DNA of 64,000 bases from Planctomycetaceae bacterium (GCA_020638955.1 JACKHO010000010.1:1-64000), one strand, 5' to 3'. Shown: positions 1 through 9,108, counted from the first letter of the stretch. Made by a program: numbers and translations. The notes: generated by a model from the letters alone, not told the origin.

Positions 1-2
1 CG

Positions 3-131
3 AACGCCGTTAACTTTTTGAAGACGTTCTACCATTGGTCATGGCGCGTGATTTTCGTCTGGCTCGTGGTTTTCGTCTGGCTCGTGGTTTGCATTCTGTT
101 TTTGCTCGTCCCCAAGCTGGTAGTCGTGTAA
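3..131 (+). CDS. C-terminal end of a membrane protein (partial)
   Basis: An open frame enters from the left edge and stops at TAA 129-131, giving about 42 residues. It ends in a very hydrophobic stretch rich in V, L, F and W, interrupted only by a lysine four residues before the end, which suggests a C-terminal transmembrane segment. Part of that segment is an exact tandem duplication of an 18-bp unit, adding six residues (FVWLVV twice). The start and most of the protein lie outside the window, so no family can be named. Confidence 0.45.
   Translation, partial: NAVNFLKTFYHWSWRVIFVWLVVFVWLVVCILFLLVPKLVVV
52..87 (+). repeat. 18-bp perfect tandem duplication inside a coding frame
   Basis: Two identical 18-bp units lie head to tail at 52-69 and 70-87. 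The length is a multiple of three, so the reading frame of the membrane protein end is kept and the hydrophobic segment is lengthened by six residues. This looks like a recent replication-slippage event. Confidence 0.85.
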
Positions 132-234
132 CGAGCTCGTAACATCGTGCCAGAATGATGTTGGCCGATTTGCTGCCTGCGATAGACTCGCGCTTTACGT
201 TGCTGATTCTGCAAGCAAATGCGAGGAAGGGACA

Positions 235-1128
235 ATGCGAGTCGGATGTCGCATTTTGGGCGGACTGCTGGTTGCGTTACTGGTTGGCTGTGAAACGGGA
301 AATCCGGAACAGCCGACGGCACGAACTGTTCCGGACGACGCTGTTCAAGATGGTGAAAAATCATCGAACGGACGCATTTGCGTTCCAAATGTGAGCTACG
401 ACCCGTTTCCTGAGAATCCTCAATGGCAGAGGTGTACCCCGACATTCTTCACTCATTTTGCAGATGCTGTTACGCCGGACAATCCGCCCATTCTGGAGAT
501 GGCGGTTTGGCATCCGACTCCGGAAGGAATTCTTCTATCTCTCCGTAACGCCGGTAGCGATCCGCTCTACGTCCGCTCAGAATGGTTGAATTACTGGGAA
601 ATGGTCGAGTGTCGTGTTCGGCAGCGTGACAGCATTTCTTGGCGCGTTCTTCATCACCATCGTTGGACAATTCAGCCCATTTACGGCGTGTGCCCAGCAA
701 TGGATCCGGTTCCTTTCTTTCAAGGCGAAGAACTCTACCGCCGACCTCGATTTCCACTGACAGCATCGCCGCTCATTTCAGATCCTAAAGCTGCATCTGA
801 GGGACATCGAGTTGCGTTCTCTGAAAATTTGCGAAGTTATGCATGGCCTGGGGAGTTGATTGGAGAGCTTGAAGTCCAATTCGTCATCCGAGTTGATACA
901 GCAACAAAGCTGGAGAGATATGCGGGAGACTCCTGGGAAATTGAGACGCCGGTGCTTCGGTTAACCGCCGGGGAGGCTGCGGAAGTGATCGCCGCCAGTT
1001 CACGCCGCGTGGAATATGTGCCGAGTTTTGAGGTTCCTCCGCTCGTTCCGAAAGCATTTCTTCCGGAACAAAGTCAACCTGGTCAACCAATTCAAATCAA
1101 GATCCTAACCGATGATTGCCTTCGTTAG
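235..1128 (+). CDS. Putative lipoprotein of unknown function
   Basis: This is a 297-aa protein. The N-terminus is a short lipoprotein-type signal: basic start, hydrophobic core GGLLVALLV, then a GC at about residue 19 that fits a lipobox (LVGC). The mature part has no domain I recognise; it contains several Trp and Pro residues and about four Cys. The ATG at 235 follows a purine-rich GAGGAAGGGA stretch, a good ribosome site. The gene faces the amidotransferase gene that ends at 1156. Export to the periplasm or outer membrane is inferred from the signal only. Confidence 0.7.
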   Translation: MRVGCRILGGLLVALLVGCETGNPEQPTARTVPDDAVQDGEKSSNGRICVPNVSYDPFPENPQWQRCTPTFFTHFADAVTPDNPPILEMAVWHPTPEGILLSLRNAGSDPLYVRSEWLNYWEMVECRVRQRDSISWRVLHHHRWTIQPIYGVCPAMDPVPFFQGEELYRRPRFPLTASPLISDPKAASEGHRVAFSENLRSYAWPGELIGELEVQFVIRVDTATKLERYAGDSWEIETPVLRLTAGEAAEVIAASSRRVEYVPSFEVPPLVPKAFLPEQSQPGQPIQIKILTDDCLR

Positions 1129-1155
1129 ACGCCACCTCTGGCTGGACTTTGCGAC

Positions 1156-1863
1156 CTAAATCGGCCTTTGGGCATCATCGTCGATTTGGGCTGCAAAGAA
1201 GTCGGGTGGGAGGTCGTCGGTACTGCACTGGCTGGCAAGCAGCCGGTGGCACGCATTGTTGTGGTTCTTGACCAACTGGTCTTGTGGAATGCTCGCACCG
1301 GCTTCCGTCAGGAAGTTTGCCAGGAGTTGGTGACCGTGTTGGGTGAGAATGGACTCGGGATGAAATTGCACGCCGTAGAGTGGCAGCGTTCGGTGGCGGA
1401 GGCCCATGATGAGTCCGTCGTCACTGCGGGCGGTAATGAGCAGGTCGGCGGGGAGTGAGGCTTCTTCGACAATCAGCGAATGGTACCGGGTGGCGACGAA
1501 GGGGGTGGGGCAATTGTGGAAAATGCCGGTGGCATCGTGCCGGATTTCGCTGGTCATCCCGTGGACTGGTCGCGGCGCTCGTATGACGTTTCCCCCGAAG
1601 GCCGCCGCGAGGGCCTGATGACCCAGGCAGACGCCAAGCATGGGGATTTCCGCCTGGAAGTGTCGGATGACGTCGAGGCAAATCCCCGACTCAGCGGGCG
1701 TTTTCGGGCCGGGGGAGAGCAGAATTCCCTGAGGTTTGAGGGCTGTAATGTCGTCGAGCGAGAGGGCGTCGTTGCGGACAACTTCCGTTTCCACACCGAG
1801 TTCGCGGACGTATCCGGCGAGGGTGTGGACGAAACTGTCGTAGTTGTCGATGAGCAGCAGCAA
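1156..1863 (-). CDS. TrpG/PabA-type glutamine amidotransferase (anthranilate or aminodeoxychorismate synthase subunit II)
   Basis: A 235-aa class I glutamine amidotransferase. It opens with the family signature LLLIDNYDSF, has the nucleophile elbow GVCLGHQ with Cys79, and the His-Glu part of the triad in VQFHPES. These enzymes release ammonia from glutamine for a partner that aminates chorismate, in tryptophan or folate synthesis. No TrpE/PabB partner lies in the window, so trpG and pabA cannot be told apart. The last 40 residues extend beyond the usual family end and look unstructured. The gene is single and transcribed away from the protease gene at 1992. Confidence 0.88.
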   Translation of the reverse strand: MLLLIDNYDSFVHTLAGYVRELGVETEVVRNDALSLDDITALKPQGILLSPGPKTPAESGICLDVIRHFQAEIPMLGVCLGHQALAAAFGGNVIRAPRPVHGMTSEIRHDATGIFHNCPTPFVATRYHSLIVEEASLPADLLITARSDDGLIMGLRHRTLPLYGVQFHPESILTQHGHQLLANFLTEAGASIPQDQLVKNHNNACHRLLASQCSTDDLPPDFFAAQIDDDAQRPI

Positions 1864-1991
1864 GGCATTCTCCGGTGCCGGGCGCCGCTCCCTTACCCGT
1901 TACGGTAAAAGACGCTTGGACATTTCTCGGCAGGGTGGACTAGAATCCCAAGCTCGAATGTGAGTTTCAAGCGACAGACTCCGACTTAAGG

Positions 1992-3392
1992 ATGGATTTG
2001 ATGAACGTCTGCGGAAAACAATGGTTTCCAGGAATTGTGATGGCACTGCTGCTGGTGACGCTGGCATGTGTGCCGGCGGCCCAGGCCCAGGATTCCGATA
2101 CCTACGAACTCATGCGGGTGTTTGTGGACACGTTTCAGGAAATCGATCGAAACTACGTGACGGACGTCGATCGACGCAAACTGGTCGAAGCGGGCATTCG
2201 TGGCATGCTCACGGAACTCGATCCTTACTCGAACTACATCAGTCCGGACGATTTGGCTCAGTTCAACGAGGCGGTCGAGCAGGAGTTTGGCGGCGTTGGC
2301 ATTCGGGTGAATTTCAATCGTGCCACGCACGTCATTGAAGTCATGTCACCCATCCCGGGAAGTCCCGCCTACAAAGCGGGAATTAGTGCGGGAGATAAAA
2401 TCGTCGAAATCGCTGGCCAGCAGGTGAGTGAGTTCCCTGCTGAGCGGGAAATTGACACGGCCATTGAAATGCTCCGCGGCAAGCCGGGTGAGGGTGTGGA
2501 AATTGGCGTACAGCATCCTGGGAAAGAGGAAATTGAACACATTACGCTGGTTCGCGAACTCATTCAGCTCGACACCGTCATGGGGTACTCGTACAACGAA
2601 GACGGCACGTGGAACCTCATGTACGACGATGAGAAGAAAATCGGGTATTTACGGTTAACGCACTTCACGCGTCGCAGTGCTGATGAAGTGCGGGATGCAG
2701 TGAAAAAACTGCTCAAGCAGGGGATGAAGGGCCTGGTTCTCGATTTGCGGTTCAACCCCGGCGGACTGTTGCAGGCGGCTGTGGAAATCTCCGATATGTT
2801 CATTGACGAAGGAACCATTGTCAGCACGGACGGACGCAACAGCCGGCCGCGCAGTTGGACGGCGAAGCGGTTTGGTACGTTCGAGCAGTTTCCCATGGCC
2901 ATCCTCGTCAATCATTACAGTGCGTCGGCCAGTGAAATTGTGAGCGCCTGCCTGCAAGATCATGACCGGGCCGTTGTGGTTGGTGAACGTTCCTGGGGAA
3001 AGGGGAGCGTGCAGAATGTCATGGAGTTGGAAGAAGGAAAGAGTGCCCTGAAACTCACCACGGCGGCTTACCATCGTCCCAGCGGAAAGAACATTCACCG
3101 CGCACTCGGAGCCAAGGAAGAAGATGAATGGGGCGTGAGCCCGAACGACGGTTACAAAATTGAATTCAACATTGAGCAACTGCGAGCCTTCCAGCGCGAT
3201 CGTCAGGAACGCGATGTTGTGGGACGCCAGGAACCGTACGAAAGCGGATTCCTCGACACCCAACTGGAGAAGGCAGTGGAGTACGTCTCCGATGCCCTCG
3301 AAGGAAAAGAACAACCCAAAGCAAACGAAGAAGACAAAAAAGCGGCGTTTCGACTGCCGCTGTTTCCCGTGCCACGACGGGATGTTGGTTGA
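1992..3392 (+). CDS. S41-family C-terminal processing peptidase (CtpA-like)
   Basis: A 466-aa exported serine protease. A signal peptide spans about residues 1-33 (hydrophobic core then AAQAQ). A PDZ domain follows at about 85-165 (FGGVGIRV, SPAYKAGISAGDKI), then the S41 core. The catalytic serine lies in the SASASEIV box and the general-base lysine in ERSWGKGSVQ, so the Ser-Lys dyad is present. Such proteases trim the C-termini of envelope proteins. The next gene starts 17 bases after the stop, so co-transcription with the DUF1501 gene is likely. ATG at 1992 and a nearby ATG at 2001 are both possible starts. Confidence 0.93.
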   Translation: MDLMNVCGKQWFPGIVMALLLVTLACVPAAQAQDSDTYELMRVFVDTFQEIDRNYVTDVDRRKLVEAGIRGMLTELDPYSNYISPDDLAQFNEAVEQEFGGVGIRVNFNRATHVIEVMSPIPGSPAYKAGISAGDKIVEIAGQQVSEFPAEREIDTAIEMLRGKPGEGVEIGVQHPGKEEIEHITLVRELIQLDTVMGYSYNEDGTWNLMYDDEKKIGYLRLTHFTRRSADEVRDAVKKLLKQGMKGLVLDLRFNPGGLLQAAVEISDMFIDEGTIVSTDGRNSRPRSWTAKRFGTFEQFPMAILVNHYSASASEIVSACLQDHDRAVVVGERSWGKGSVQNVMELEEGKSALKLTTAAYHRPSGKNIHRALGAKEEDEWGVSPNDGYKIEFNIEQLRAFQRDRQERDVVGRQEPYESGFLDTQLEKAVEYVSDALEGKEQPKANEEDKKAAFRLPLFPVPRRDVG

Positions 3393-3409
3393 GCAACCTG
3401 GATCGATAA

Positions 3410-4738
3410 ATGCTGAGAATTCCCGGACAAAAGCACACGTACTGTGACGGCGTGACGCGTCGCTCGTTCCTCCAGTTGGGGGGATTGGCGTGTGGCGGAC
3501 TGACGTTGGCCCAGCTGCTGGGTGCAGAAGCTCAGGCGGCGAGCGGCCTGTCGCACAAATCGGTCATTATGGTGTACCTCTCGGGAGGCTTGTCGCACCA
3601 GGACACATTCGATTTGAAGCCGGACGCTCCCAAAGAAGTGCGCGGGGAATTTAATCCCATTTCCACCACCGTGCCGGAAATGAAATTCGGCGAGCTGCTC
3701 CCCAAGCTCGCACAGAGTGCCCACCGGTTTTCCGTCATTCGTTCCTGTGTCGGTCAGCGCGACGAGCATTCCAGTTTTCAAAGTCTCACCGGCTACACCA
3801 TGGGTGAGGTCCAGCGGGACGGCATTCCAAATTTTGGTTCGGTGGTCTCACGCGTCGAAGGACCAACGAATCCGGTCATCCCGCCGTTCGTCGACTTGTT
3901 CCCAACTATGCAGCATCGCCCGTACAACAGCACCGGGGCAGGGTACCTGGGAAGTGCGTACAATCAGGTCCGGGCCGATGGTGAAGACCTCGCCAGCATG
4001 AAGCTGCGGTACATCGAGACTCCGCAGTTTAATCAGCGCCAGCAACTGCTGGAGAAACTCGACGGATTCCGTCGGCAGGCCGACGTTGTGGGCCTGGATG
4101 ATGCCAATGAAAACTGGCGACGCGCGTTCGACGTGCTCACCTCTTCACGGCTGCTCGACGCTCTCGACGTCGAACAGGAAGACCCGGCACTTCGCGAACG
4201 TTACGGGAAGGGATCGTCCAAGCATTTGGGTGATGGGGCCCCCACCTGGAACGACCAGCTCCTCGCTGCACGTCGGCTCGTGGAATCGGGCGTGCGTGTG
4301 GTCACCGTGGCCTACGGATTCTGGGATACGCACGGCAACAACTTCGGCCATTTGAAGCAGCACCTGCCCACGTTTGATGCTGGCATTTCCGCCCTCATCG
4401 ACGATCTTCACGAACGCGGATTGCAAGATGACGTTACCGTGGTTGTCTGGGGCGAATTCGGACGGACGCCGAAAATCAACGACAAAGGCGGACGCGATCA
4501 CTGGGCGCCGGTGCAATCAGTTCTGGTGTCCGGGGGCGGCATGAAAGAAGGGATTGTCATTGGCTCCACCGACAAAACCGCCGCATACGCCGAAGACCGC
4601 CCCGTCCACTACCGCGACGTCCTGGCCACCATTTACTACAACCTCGGCATCGAATCGTACCAGTACATCCGAGACCAAAACGACCGCCCGGTGGTGATTC
4701 TGCCTGAAGAGGCACGGCCGATTCGCGAGTTGTTGTAG
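3410..4738 (+). CDS. DUF1501 family protein with Tat-type signal
   Basis: A 442-aa protein. It starts with a twin-arginine leader (TRRSFLQLGG, then a hydrophobic stretch ending in AEAQA). The body carries typical DUF1501 blocks: MVYLSGGLSHQDTFDLKP near the start and WGEFGRTPKIN with GRDHW near the end, resembling the alkaline-phosphatase/sulfatase fold. DUF1501 genes are greatly expanded in planctomycetes, often beside DUF1549/DUF1553 cytochrome-like proteins; here the neighbour is an S41 protease instead. The substrate is unknown. An IS1182-family element begins about 19 bp after the stop. Confidence 0.93.
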   Translation: MLRIPGQKHTYCDGVTRRSFLQLGGLACGGLTLAQLLGAEAQAASGLSHKSVIMVYLSGGLSHQDTFDLKPDAPKEVRGEFNPISTTVPEMKFGELLPKLAQSAHRFSVIRSCVGQRDEHSSFQSLTGYTMGEVQRDGIPNFGSVVSRVEGPTNPVIPPFVDLFPTMQHRPYNSTGAGYLGSAYNQVRADGEDLASMKLRYIETPQFNQRQQLLEKLDGFRRQADVVGLDDANENWRRAFDVLTSSRLLDALDVEQEDPALRERYGKGSSKHLGDGAPTWNDQLLAARRLVESGVRVVTVAYGFWDTHGNNFGHLKQHLPTFDAGISALIDDLHERGLQDDVTVVVWGEFGRTPKINDKGGRDHWAPVQSVLVSGGGMKEGIVIGSTDKTAAYAEDRPVHYRDVLATIYYNLGIESYQYIRDQNDRPVVILPEEARPIRELL

Positions 4739-4757
4739 CACTGGTCGGGTCCGCTGT

Positions 4758-6325
4758 CAGGCTGTGAATTTATGTCGTGGAGGGAATTCTTTTCGATACC
4801 GGCGGGTCATTTTTTGAGTGACCGGGGTGAGTCGTGTCTAGTTGTGAGTTTTGGCCGAGTTTTTCTTTGCTGGATGTTTCAGGCAGGCGGTGCCAGCCGG
4901 TCCAGTTGAGACGTTCAGGGCTACGAAAGTTGTGTTTGGCCAGGTGATCCTCGATTATGCCGGCGAGGAGAGTGCCAACATCCGTTGAAAGTTGTGGGCC
5001 AGGGCGTGAAGCAGGCTCACGGCTTTGGCTTTGAACAGACCTCGCACTCGAAATTGATTTAAGCCACGGTTGCGACAACCGGCATTGGGAAACTCCGCGG
5101 TTGCTGTGCGCTGTTTGTAGATCGTTTGGGCGACTTCGGTCCCCATGCGAGACCGCCAGTTCTTGACCTCCTCACTGTCTCCTTTGATGGGGGCGAATGG
5201 GTCAATTCCTTTGGCCCGTTTCTGCTCCTGTTCCATGATTGGGAGATACGTCGTCATACCAGCTCGTTCCAGAACGGTGATGTCTTCGAGATTGACAAAG
5301 CCCCCATCTGCCAGATACTCGTCGGGACGTTTGCCGTATCGCTTTTGTATTTGATCGGCCATCGGTTTCATCTGGCCGCCATCGGTTCCTGCGTTGACCA
5401 CGTCCACCCCGACGATCACCAGCGAATCGGTTGCGGTCGCAAATTGCACATTGTAAGCGGGACGAAAACCTCCATCGCCCATCTTCATCTTGCGGGCTTG
5501 TGCATCAGTCATCGAAGCACGAGCGTTTTCGCCAGACCCTTTCTTACGTCGCTCCATCTTGGGAACCAGCGACTCCCGTTCGGCCAGTGCTGCTTCGATA
5601 CGTTCCTTGCGGTCGCGTGCAGCACGCTCTCTTGCAGCACGCACACGGCGGTCTTCGCTTCCCGACTCAGCTTCGCGTTGAAGTTCTTCCAGGTGCTCTT
5701 GGGCTTCCTTCAGGCATTCCTGCAATGTTGCGTGACGTCGAAACGACGCACTCCCCGCCGAAGCTCGTACCCGCATGCCATCCTGAGCCACACGTGTGAG
5801 TTCGACCAACCCCTGATGCAAGAGCGTCGCCACGCTTTGCGTCAGCAGTCCATCCAGAACCTCGACGTGTTCCACGCGAAAGTCTGCCAACGTGTGGTAA
5901 TTGACCGTGACACCACCGCACAGCCACAAATACCCCAAATGCTCCTTGCACAGCTTGTCCAGACGCCGTGCCGAACTGAATCCATCAATTGTGGCCAGCA
6001 GCCACAATGCCAGCAGAATCTTCGGATCAATCGGATTTCGACCAGGACCATGCTCATGGGCCTGAATCTTTTTATACAACTCTTTCAAATCAAGCGCTTC
6101 CACATACGCCCAAATCAACCGGGCCGTGTGATCCTCCGGCAGAAGTTGATCCAACGACAACGGTCGCCACTCGATTTGCCGCCGTTCGGCTCGCTGATAC
6201 CGAACGGCAGGATCCTTCGCAGTCTGTTCCATAACGACTCCCAAACCGAAACACCAATCTTCAGTCACGACCCGAGGGAGTCTAATTCGTTCTGCAAAAC
6301 CACCAAACAAAAATTCACAGCCTGT
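4758..6325 (-). mobile_element. IS1182-family insertion sequence
   Basis: The element is about 1568 bp. The left end 4758-4771 and right end 6312-6325 are a perfect 14-bp inverted repeat starting CAGGCTGTGAATTT; the match continues with TGT after one mismatch. A 3-bp TGT flanks both sides (4755-4757 and 6326-6328) and may be the target duplication. Rejoining the flanks gives a small palindrome, TCCGC-TGT-GCGGA, so the element seems to have entered the loop of a stem between two convergent genes. The single transposase gene is intact. Confidence 0.85.
4955..6232 (-). CDS. IS1182-family transposase
   Basis: A 425-aa DDE transposase. The chosen start MEQTAKDP at 6232 lies inside the element; a longer open frame to 6367 would run past the inverted repeat and is rejected. 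The N-terminal DUF772-type region (WRPLSLDQLLPEDHTARLIW, IDPKILLALWLLA) is followed by DGMRVRASA, which holds the first Asp, a charged Arg/Glu-rich coiled insert, and later DGGFVN with the second Asp. The C-terminal region ends with the usual AHNFQRM helix. No frameshift or stop is seen, so the enzyme may be active. Confidence 0.92.
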   Translation of the reverse strand: MEQTAKDPAVRYQRAERRQIEWRPLSLDQLLPEDHTARLIWAYVEALDLKELYKKIQAHEHGPGRNPIDPKILLALWLLATIDGFSSARRLDKLCKEHLGYLWLCGGVTVNYHTLADFRVEHVEVLDGLLTQSVATLLHQGLVELTRVAQDGMRVRASAGSASFRRHATLQECLKEAQEHLEELQREAESGSEDRRVRAARERAARDRKERIEAALAERESLVPKMERRKKGSGENARASMTDAQARKMKMGDGGFRPAYNVQFATATDSLVIVGVDVVNAGTDGGQMKPMADQIQKRYGKRPDEYLADGGFVNLEDITVLERAGMTTYLPIMEQEQKRAKGIDPFAPIKGDSEEVKNWRSRMGTEVAQTIYKQRTATAEFPNAGCRNRGLNQFRVRGLFKAKAVSLLHALAHNFQRMLALSSPA

Positions 6326-6384
6326 GTGCGGATTGATGCAATCTGCCGTAACGATTTTGGTCCGCACCGCGGTACCCTACTTGG

Positions 6385-7578
6385 CTACCCAGCTGAGCCA
6401 TCGCGCCTCTTACGCCACAATAGAAATCCAACGATACTGGCGACGAGTAGGTTGACAACAATAAGTACCAACATCGCCGACGAACTCGAAGCTTTCTCTT
6501 GAGCAACGAATTCACCATTCTTGAACACCAACAGTTCCTTCTTCTCGATGTCAACAAGCCGCTCGCCGTCTACCGGCTTCAGTGAAGCTAACTCGAATTC
6601 CGACGATGGAATGTCATCGTTGACTGACTCGGTCTCAAACTCAACGACCCGATGAACTGCCAAGTCTCCCTTCCAGTCTCCATCAGGTATCAACGTCCGG
6701 AGCTCATATCGCAACGGCACGAAAACGTCTTGGACGCGTTCATACTCGATGTCGACCTCGCGTTCACGTACACCGTTCTCAAGGTATAGGATCTTAGTTG
6801 GAAGCATCCCCCAGTTTGGGGAATACGTGACCTGATGAACTACGCCGCCATTGGGGTCATCTGTGTTATAGCGTTTTGTGACAACAATTGTTCCTTCGAC
6901 CGTTGCCTTGACATTCACCAAGGGACTTTCATTACAGAACTGTCGACAGTATCGCTGAAGCACTTCTGCCGCATCGCGTCCACCATCCACAAACACTACT
7001 TCTGGGTGGAATTCTGAGGCACCTAGGGTCGTTTTGCCGACCTGTGGCAAGGGACGGCGTACGATCAATGATGTAGACTCGGCTGTAAATGGCGAACGCC
7101 CAGAGGGATACTCCGTCAGCTCACCAACCTTTTCACCGGGACGCTTGACGTACAATCCCTCCTCATTGCGAGTCAGATTCCACTGAACAATGTTCTCCTC
7201 TACAGCATACTCTTCGCCGGTTGCAATTGACGTTATGATCGCAGGTGACCGTGAAAAGTACTCGGTAAACTCATGACCCGCGTCGTCGTCCACTCTAAAT
7301 TTCAGGTCAATGGTACGTGAATTCAGCACGGGTCCTTCAAGCACAACGGCACTTCCATCGGCCTTTCCGATCTTACCGCCATTTGATCGAAACTCCTCAG
7401 TTAGAACAGCGGTTCCCACCCATTGATGAATGGATTTTCGCGTCTCGACCAACTCATCGGAGACTTGCTGGAGAAACTCGCAAGACACATTGGACTCAGA
7501 ATCCGCTATATCGGCGCCACTGGCTTCTTCCAGTGCGAAGGCAACCATGATCGCCAGAGGTATTGCGTAACGAAGCAT
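6385..7578 (-). CDS. Secreted, C-terminally anchored protein of unknown function
   Basis: A 397-aa protein. The start at 7578 gives a good signal peptide (MLRYAIPLAIMVAFAL then ASGA) and follows the upstream stop after two bases (TAGGAATG), so translation is probably coupled to the Cys-rich gene. A GGGAG at the end of the upstream gene can serve as ribosome site. The body is mainly polar with beta-like segments; the central part faintly recalls LolA-like planctomycete proteins, but this is weak. Near residue 370 a hydrophobic segment (LVLIVVNLLVASIVGFLLW) followed by RKRR indicates a membrane anchor with a short cytoplasmic tail. Confidence 0.7.
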   Translation of the reverse strand: MLRYAIPLAIMVAFALEEASGADIADSESNVSCEFLQQVSDELVETRKSIHQWVGTAVLTEEFRSNGGKIGKADGSAVVLEGPVLNSRTIDLKFRVDDDAGHEFTEYFSRSPAIITSIATGEEYAVEENIVQWNLTRNEEGLYVKRPGEKVGELTEYPSGRSPFTAESTSLIVRRPLPQVGKTTLGASEFHPEVVFVDGGRDAAEVLQRYCRQFCNESPLVNVKATVEGTIVVTKRYNTDDPNGGVVHQVTYSPNWGMLPTKILYLENGVREREVDIEYERVQDVFVPLRYELRTLIPDGDWKGDLAVHRVVEFETESVNDDIPSSEFELASLKPVDGERLVDIEKKELLVFKNGEFVAQEKASSSSAMLVLIVVNLLVASIVGFLLWRKRRDGSAG

Positions 7579-7580
7579 TC

Positions 7581-8009
7581 CTAGCTCCCACAATTGCAGG
7601 GATTTGGATTGTTGTACACTTTTGCAACGGAGTATATTGATGCCTGACCCGGCAACTCTGCGCCGGAAGTACAGTGGTAGCAAATTCGTGTTTCATCTTC
7701 GATACTACATATGCCAAAAAGGCCGCAATCCGTTTCCAGAGTTCGAACGCGCTCACAGTCGTAAACTCTGTAGCAAACCCGTTGCTCGTATTCGCCAGTG
7801 GTCGACCAACTTCCGTATCCATCTGCAACCTGCTCCATTGTGTAGACGAACTCACCACTATACACGTAGAACGACTCGTTCCCATCACATTTTGGCGCCC
7901 CATTGCAATTTGGGCACGGAGCAGATTGGCCGGTGCAGGGAACCTGATTGTGATTCCAGCGGCACTCTGGTGGCGGAGAACCATGAACAGTGACAGCAGT
8001 TACAATCAA
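7581..8009 (-). CDS. Small Cys-rich exported protein of unknown function
   Basis: The frame gives 142 aa from a TTG at 8009. It holds about 15 cysteines, with CPNCNG, CYHC and CNC groups, which suggests a disulfide-rich or metal-binding exported protein. The frame continues upstream without a stop for 18 codons and would add a basic segment (RTRTLPRN) plus a hydrophobic core, making a full signal peptide, but it contains no ATG or GTG. An AAGGAA ribosome-like site lies just ahead, seven bases before an ACG codon. The true start is therefore uncertain (ACG, CTG or TTG). It is coupled to the next gene. Confidence 0.55.
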   Translation of the reverse strand: MIVTAVTVHGSPPPECRWNHNQVPCTGQSAPCPNCNGAPKCDGNESFYVYSGEFVYTMEQVADGYGSWSTTGEYEQRVCYRVYDCERVRTLETDCGLFGICSIEDETRICYHCTSGAELPGQASIYSVAKVYNNPNPCNCGS

Positions 8010-8622
8010 GGCGCCTACCAGCAGGATGTTTCGAGGAAGAGTTCGCGTTCTGAGATTCCTTCAGTGTTGGATTAGGTAAACTTCATGACTCTGAATTGCA
8101 ATTATTGCAGATGCCGATTGATGCGCTGCGGATTTGTGCATCGCAATGGACCCGGCTGCTTCATATCCTGCAAGTTGGTCCCAGCAACTGAGCGGATTTG
8201 GGCAATTGAAAATAATTTGAGATGGTTTTGGAATCAACACCACATGTTGATTTTAACTCCGCCGCGTAGAATTGCCCTCCTCTCACTTCGTCCATCAGGT
8301 GCTGATTAAACGCATCAAATTATATTGTTCACACGTACGCCCCCCCCTGTCAAGTCCGCGGGTGACCACAGGTTGGCTTCCAACCTGCGGCGGCATGTGG
8401 CTGGGGCATTCGTAACGTTGTGTGTGTCGGTTGTTATTCCTACTGACAATAAGCAATCGCTGCACGAGTTGCTTTCCAAGCCCCAGTGAGTGAATTCCGA
8501 TATCGCACATTCTGGGGCTTAGCCAGCTAATTCGTTTGTTGGACGCCAACTGACGAATTGATGTTCCTCATTTGGTCACGGTGCCCGATGGCCCCAGCCA
8601 CCCTCCGCTACCAGAGGTGCGG
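8010..8622. other. Intergenic region, 613 bp
   Basis: I see no convincing gene here. Contents: the AAGGAA ribosome-like site near 8060 for the Cys-rich gene, a run of nine C near 8340, a short perfect stem-loop at 8370-8386 (arms AGGTTGG and CCAACCT), and copy A of a diverged repeat (8393-8607) also found at 10307-10480. Confidence 0.6.
8393..8607 (+). repeat. Diverged intergenic repeat, copy A
   Basis: Similar in order and orientation to 10307-10480. Shared blocks are GCATGTGG near the start, GACAAT.AGCAA then C.CGAG.TGCTTT in the middle, CCCAGTGAGT, and later GTCACGGTGC followed by GCCCCAGC. Between the last two blocks this copy has about 40 bp more. One frame reads VSVVIPTDNKQ then HELL and a stop, matching copy B largely by synonymous changes, but similarity also continues past the stop. 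It could be a decayed coding remnant or a non-coding repeat. Confidence 0.6.
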
Positions 8623-9108
8623 TTAACGCGTCAGTTCGATTTTGTGGTCGCGCAGGCCGCCTGCTTCCACGGTGGCGGTTAAGCCAGATGTCAGTGGGTT
8701 GCGGTATTTTTCGGGAATTACATAAATCGTTTGTGGAGTTGCTTTGGGTTGTGGGGCGACCTGGAGTTCGTTGGGGAGTGCAGGTGCGAGGCCGTCTGAG
8801 GTTTCTTCTTCGGCAGGTGCCTCAGGAGCAATGGCGAGTTCGACGGCCACTTTGTGGTTGCCAATCGCTGCGCCATTTTTTCCGGTCCCTGTCCTCAACG
8901 AGAACTTGCCACCGCTGTCGGTCATTCCCATCGACACCTGGCCGGTATTCCCCTCGCCAGCTTCTGGAGAGAACGTGACGATTGCACCTTCGACAGGATT
9001 GCCATCGAGGAGGACGATGCCATCGACCGGAACATAGCCCGGCCCATCGTCCCCTCCGCCACAACCCATCATCATGAGAGTCAGAACAATTCCAAGTTGC
9101 CAACGCAT
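8623..9108 (-). CDS. Small lipoprotein with carboxypeptidase-regulatory-like fold
   Basis: A 161-aa protein. The start at 9108 gives MRWQLGIVLTLMMMGCGGG, a clear lipoprotein signal with the lipidated Cys at residue 16; upstream in-frame codons are ignored. The segment YVPVDGIVLLDGNPVEGAIVTF and later GGKFSLRTGTG.NGA..G.HKV are typical of planctomycete proteins with a transthyretin-like (carboxypeptidase regulatory) beta fold. It ends 114 bp after the DUF1559 gene on the same strand; this pairing of DUF1559 with a small lipoprotein is common in planctomycetes, so an operon is likely. Function unknown. Confidence 0.85.
   Translation of the reverse strand: MRWQLGIVLTLMMMGCGGGDDGPGYVPVDGIVLLDGNPVEGAIVTFSPEAGEGNTGQVSMGMTDSGGKFSLRTGTGKNGAAIGNHKVAVELAIAPEAPAEEETSDGLAPALPNELQVAPQPKATPQTIYVIPEKYRNPLTSGLTATVEAGGLRDHKIELTR

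Noticed and set aside
5126..6502. A 458-aa plus-strand frame
   Set aside because: It is the antisense of the IS1182 transposase, which has clear family motifs on the minus strand.
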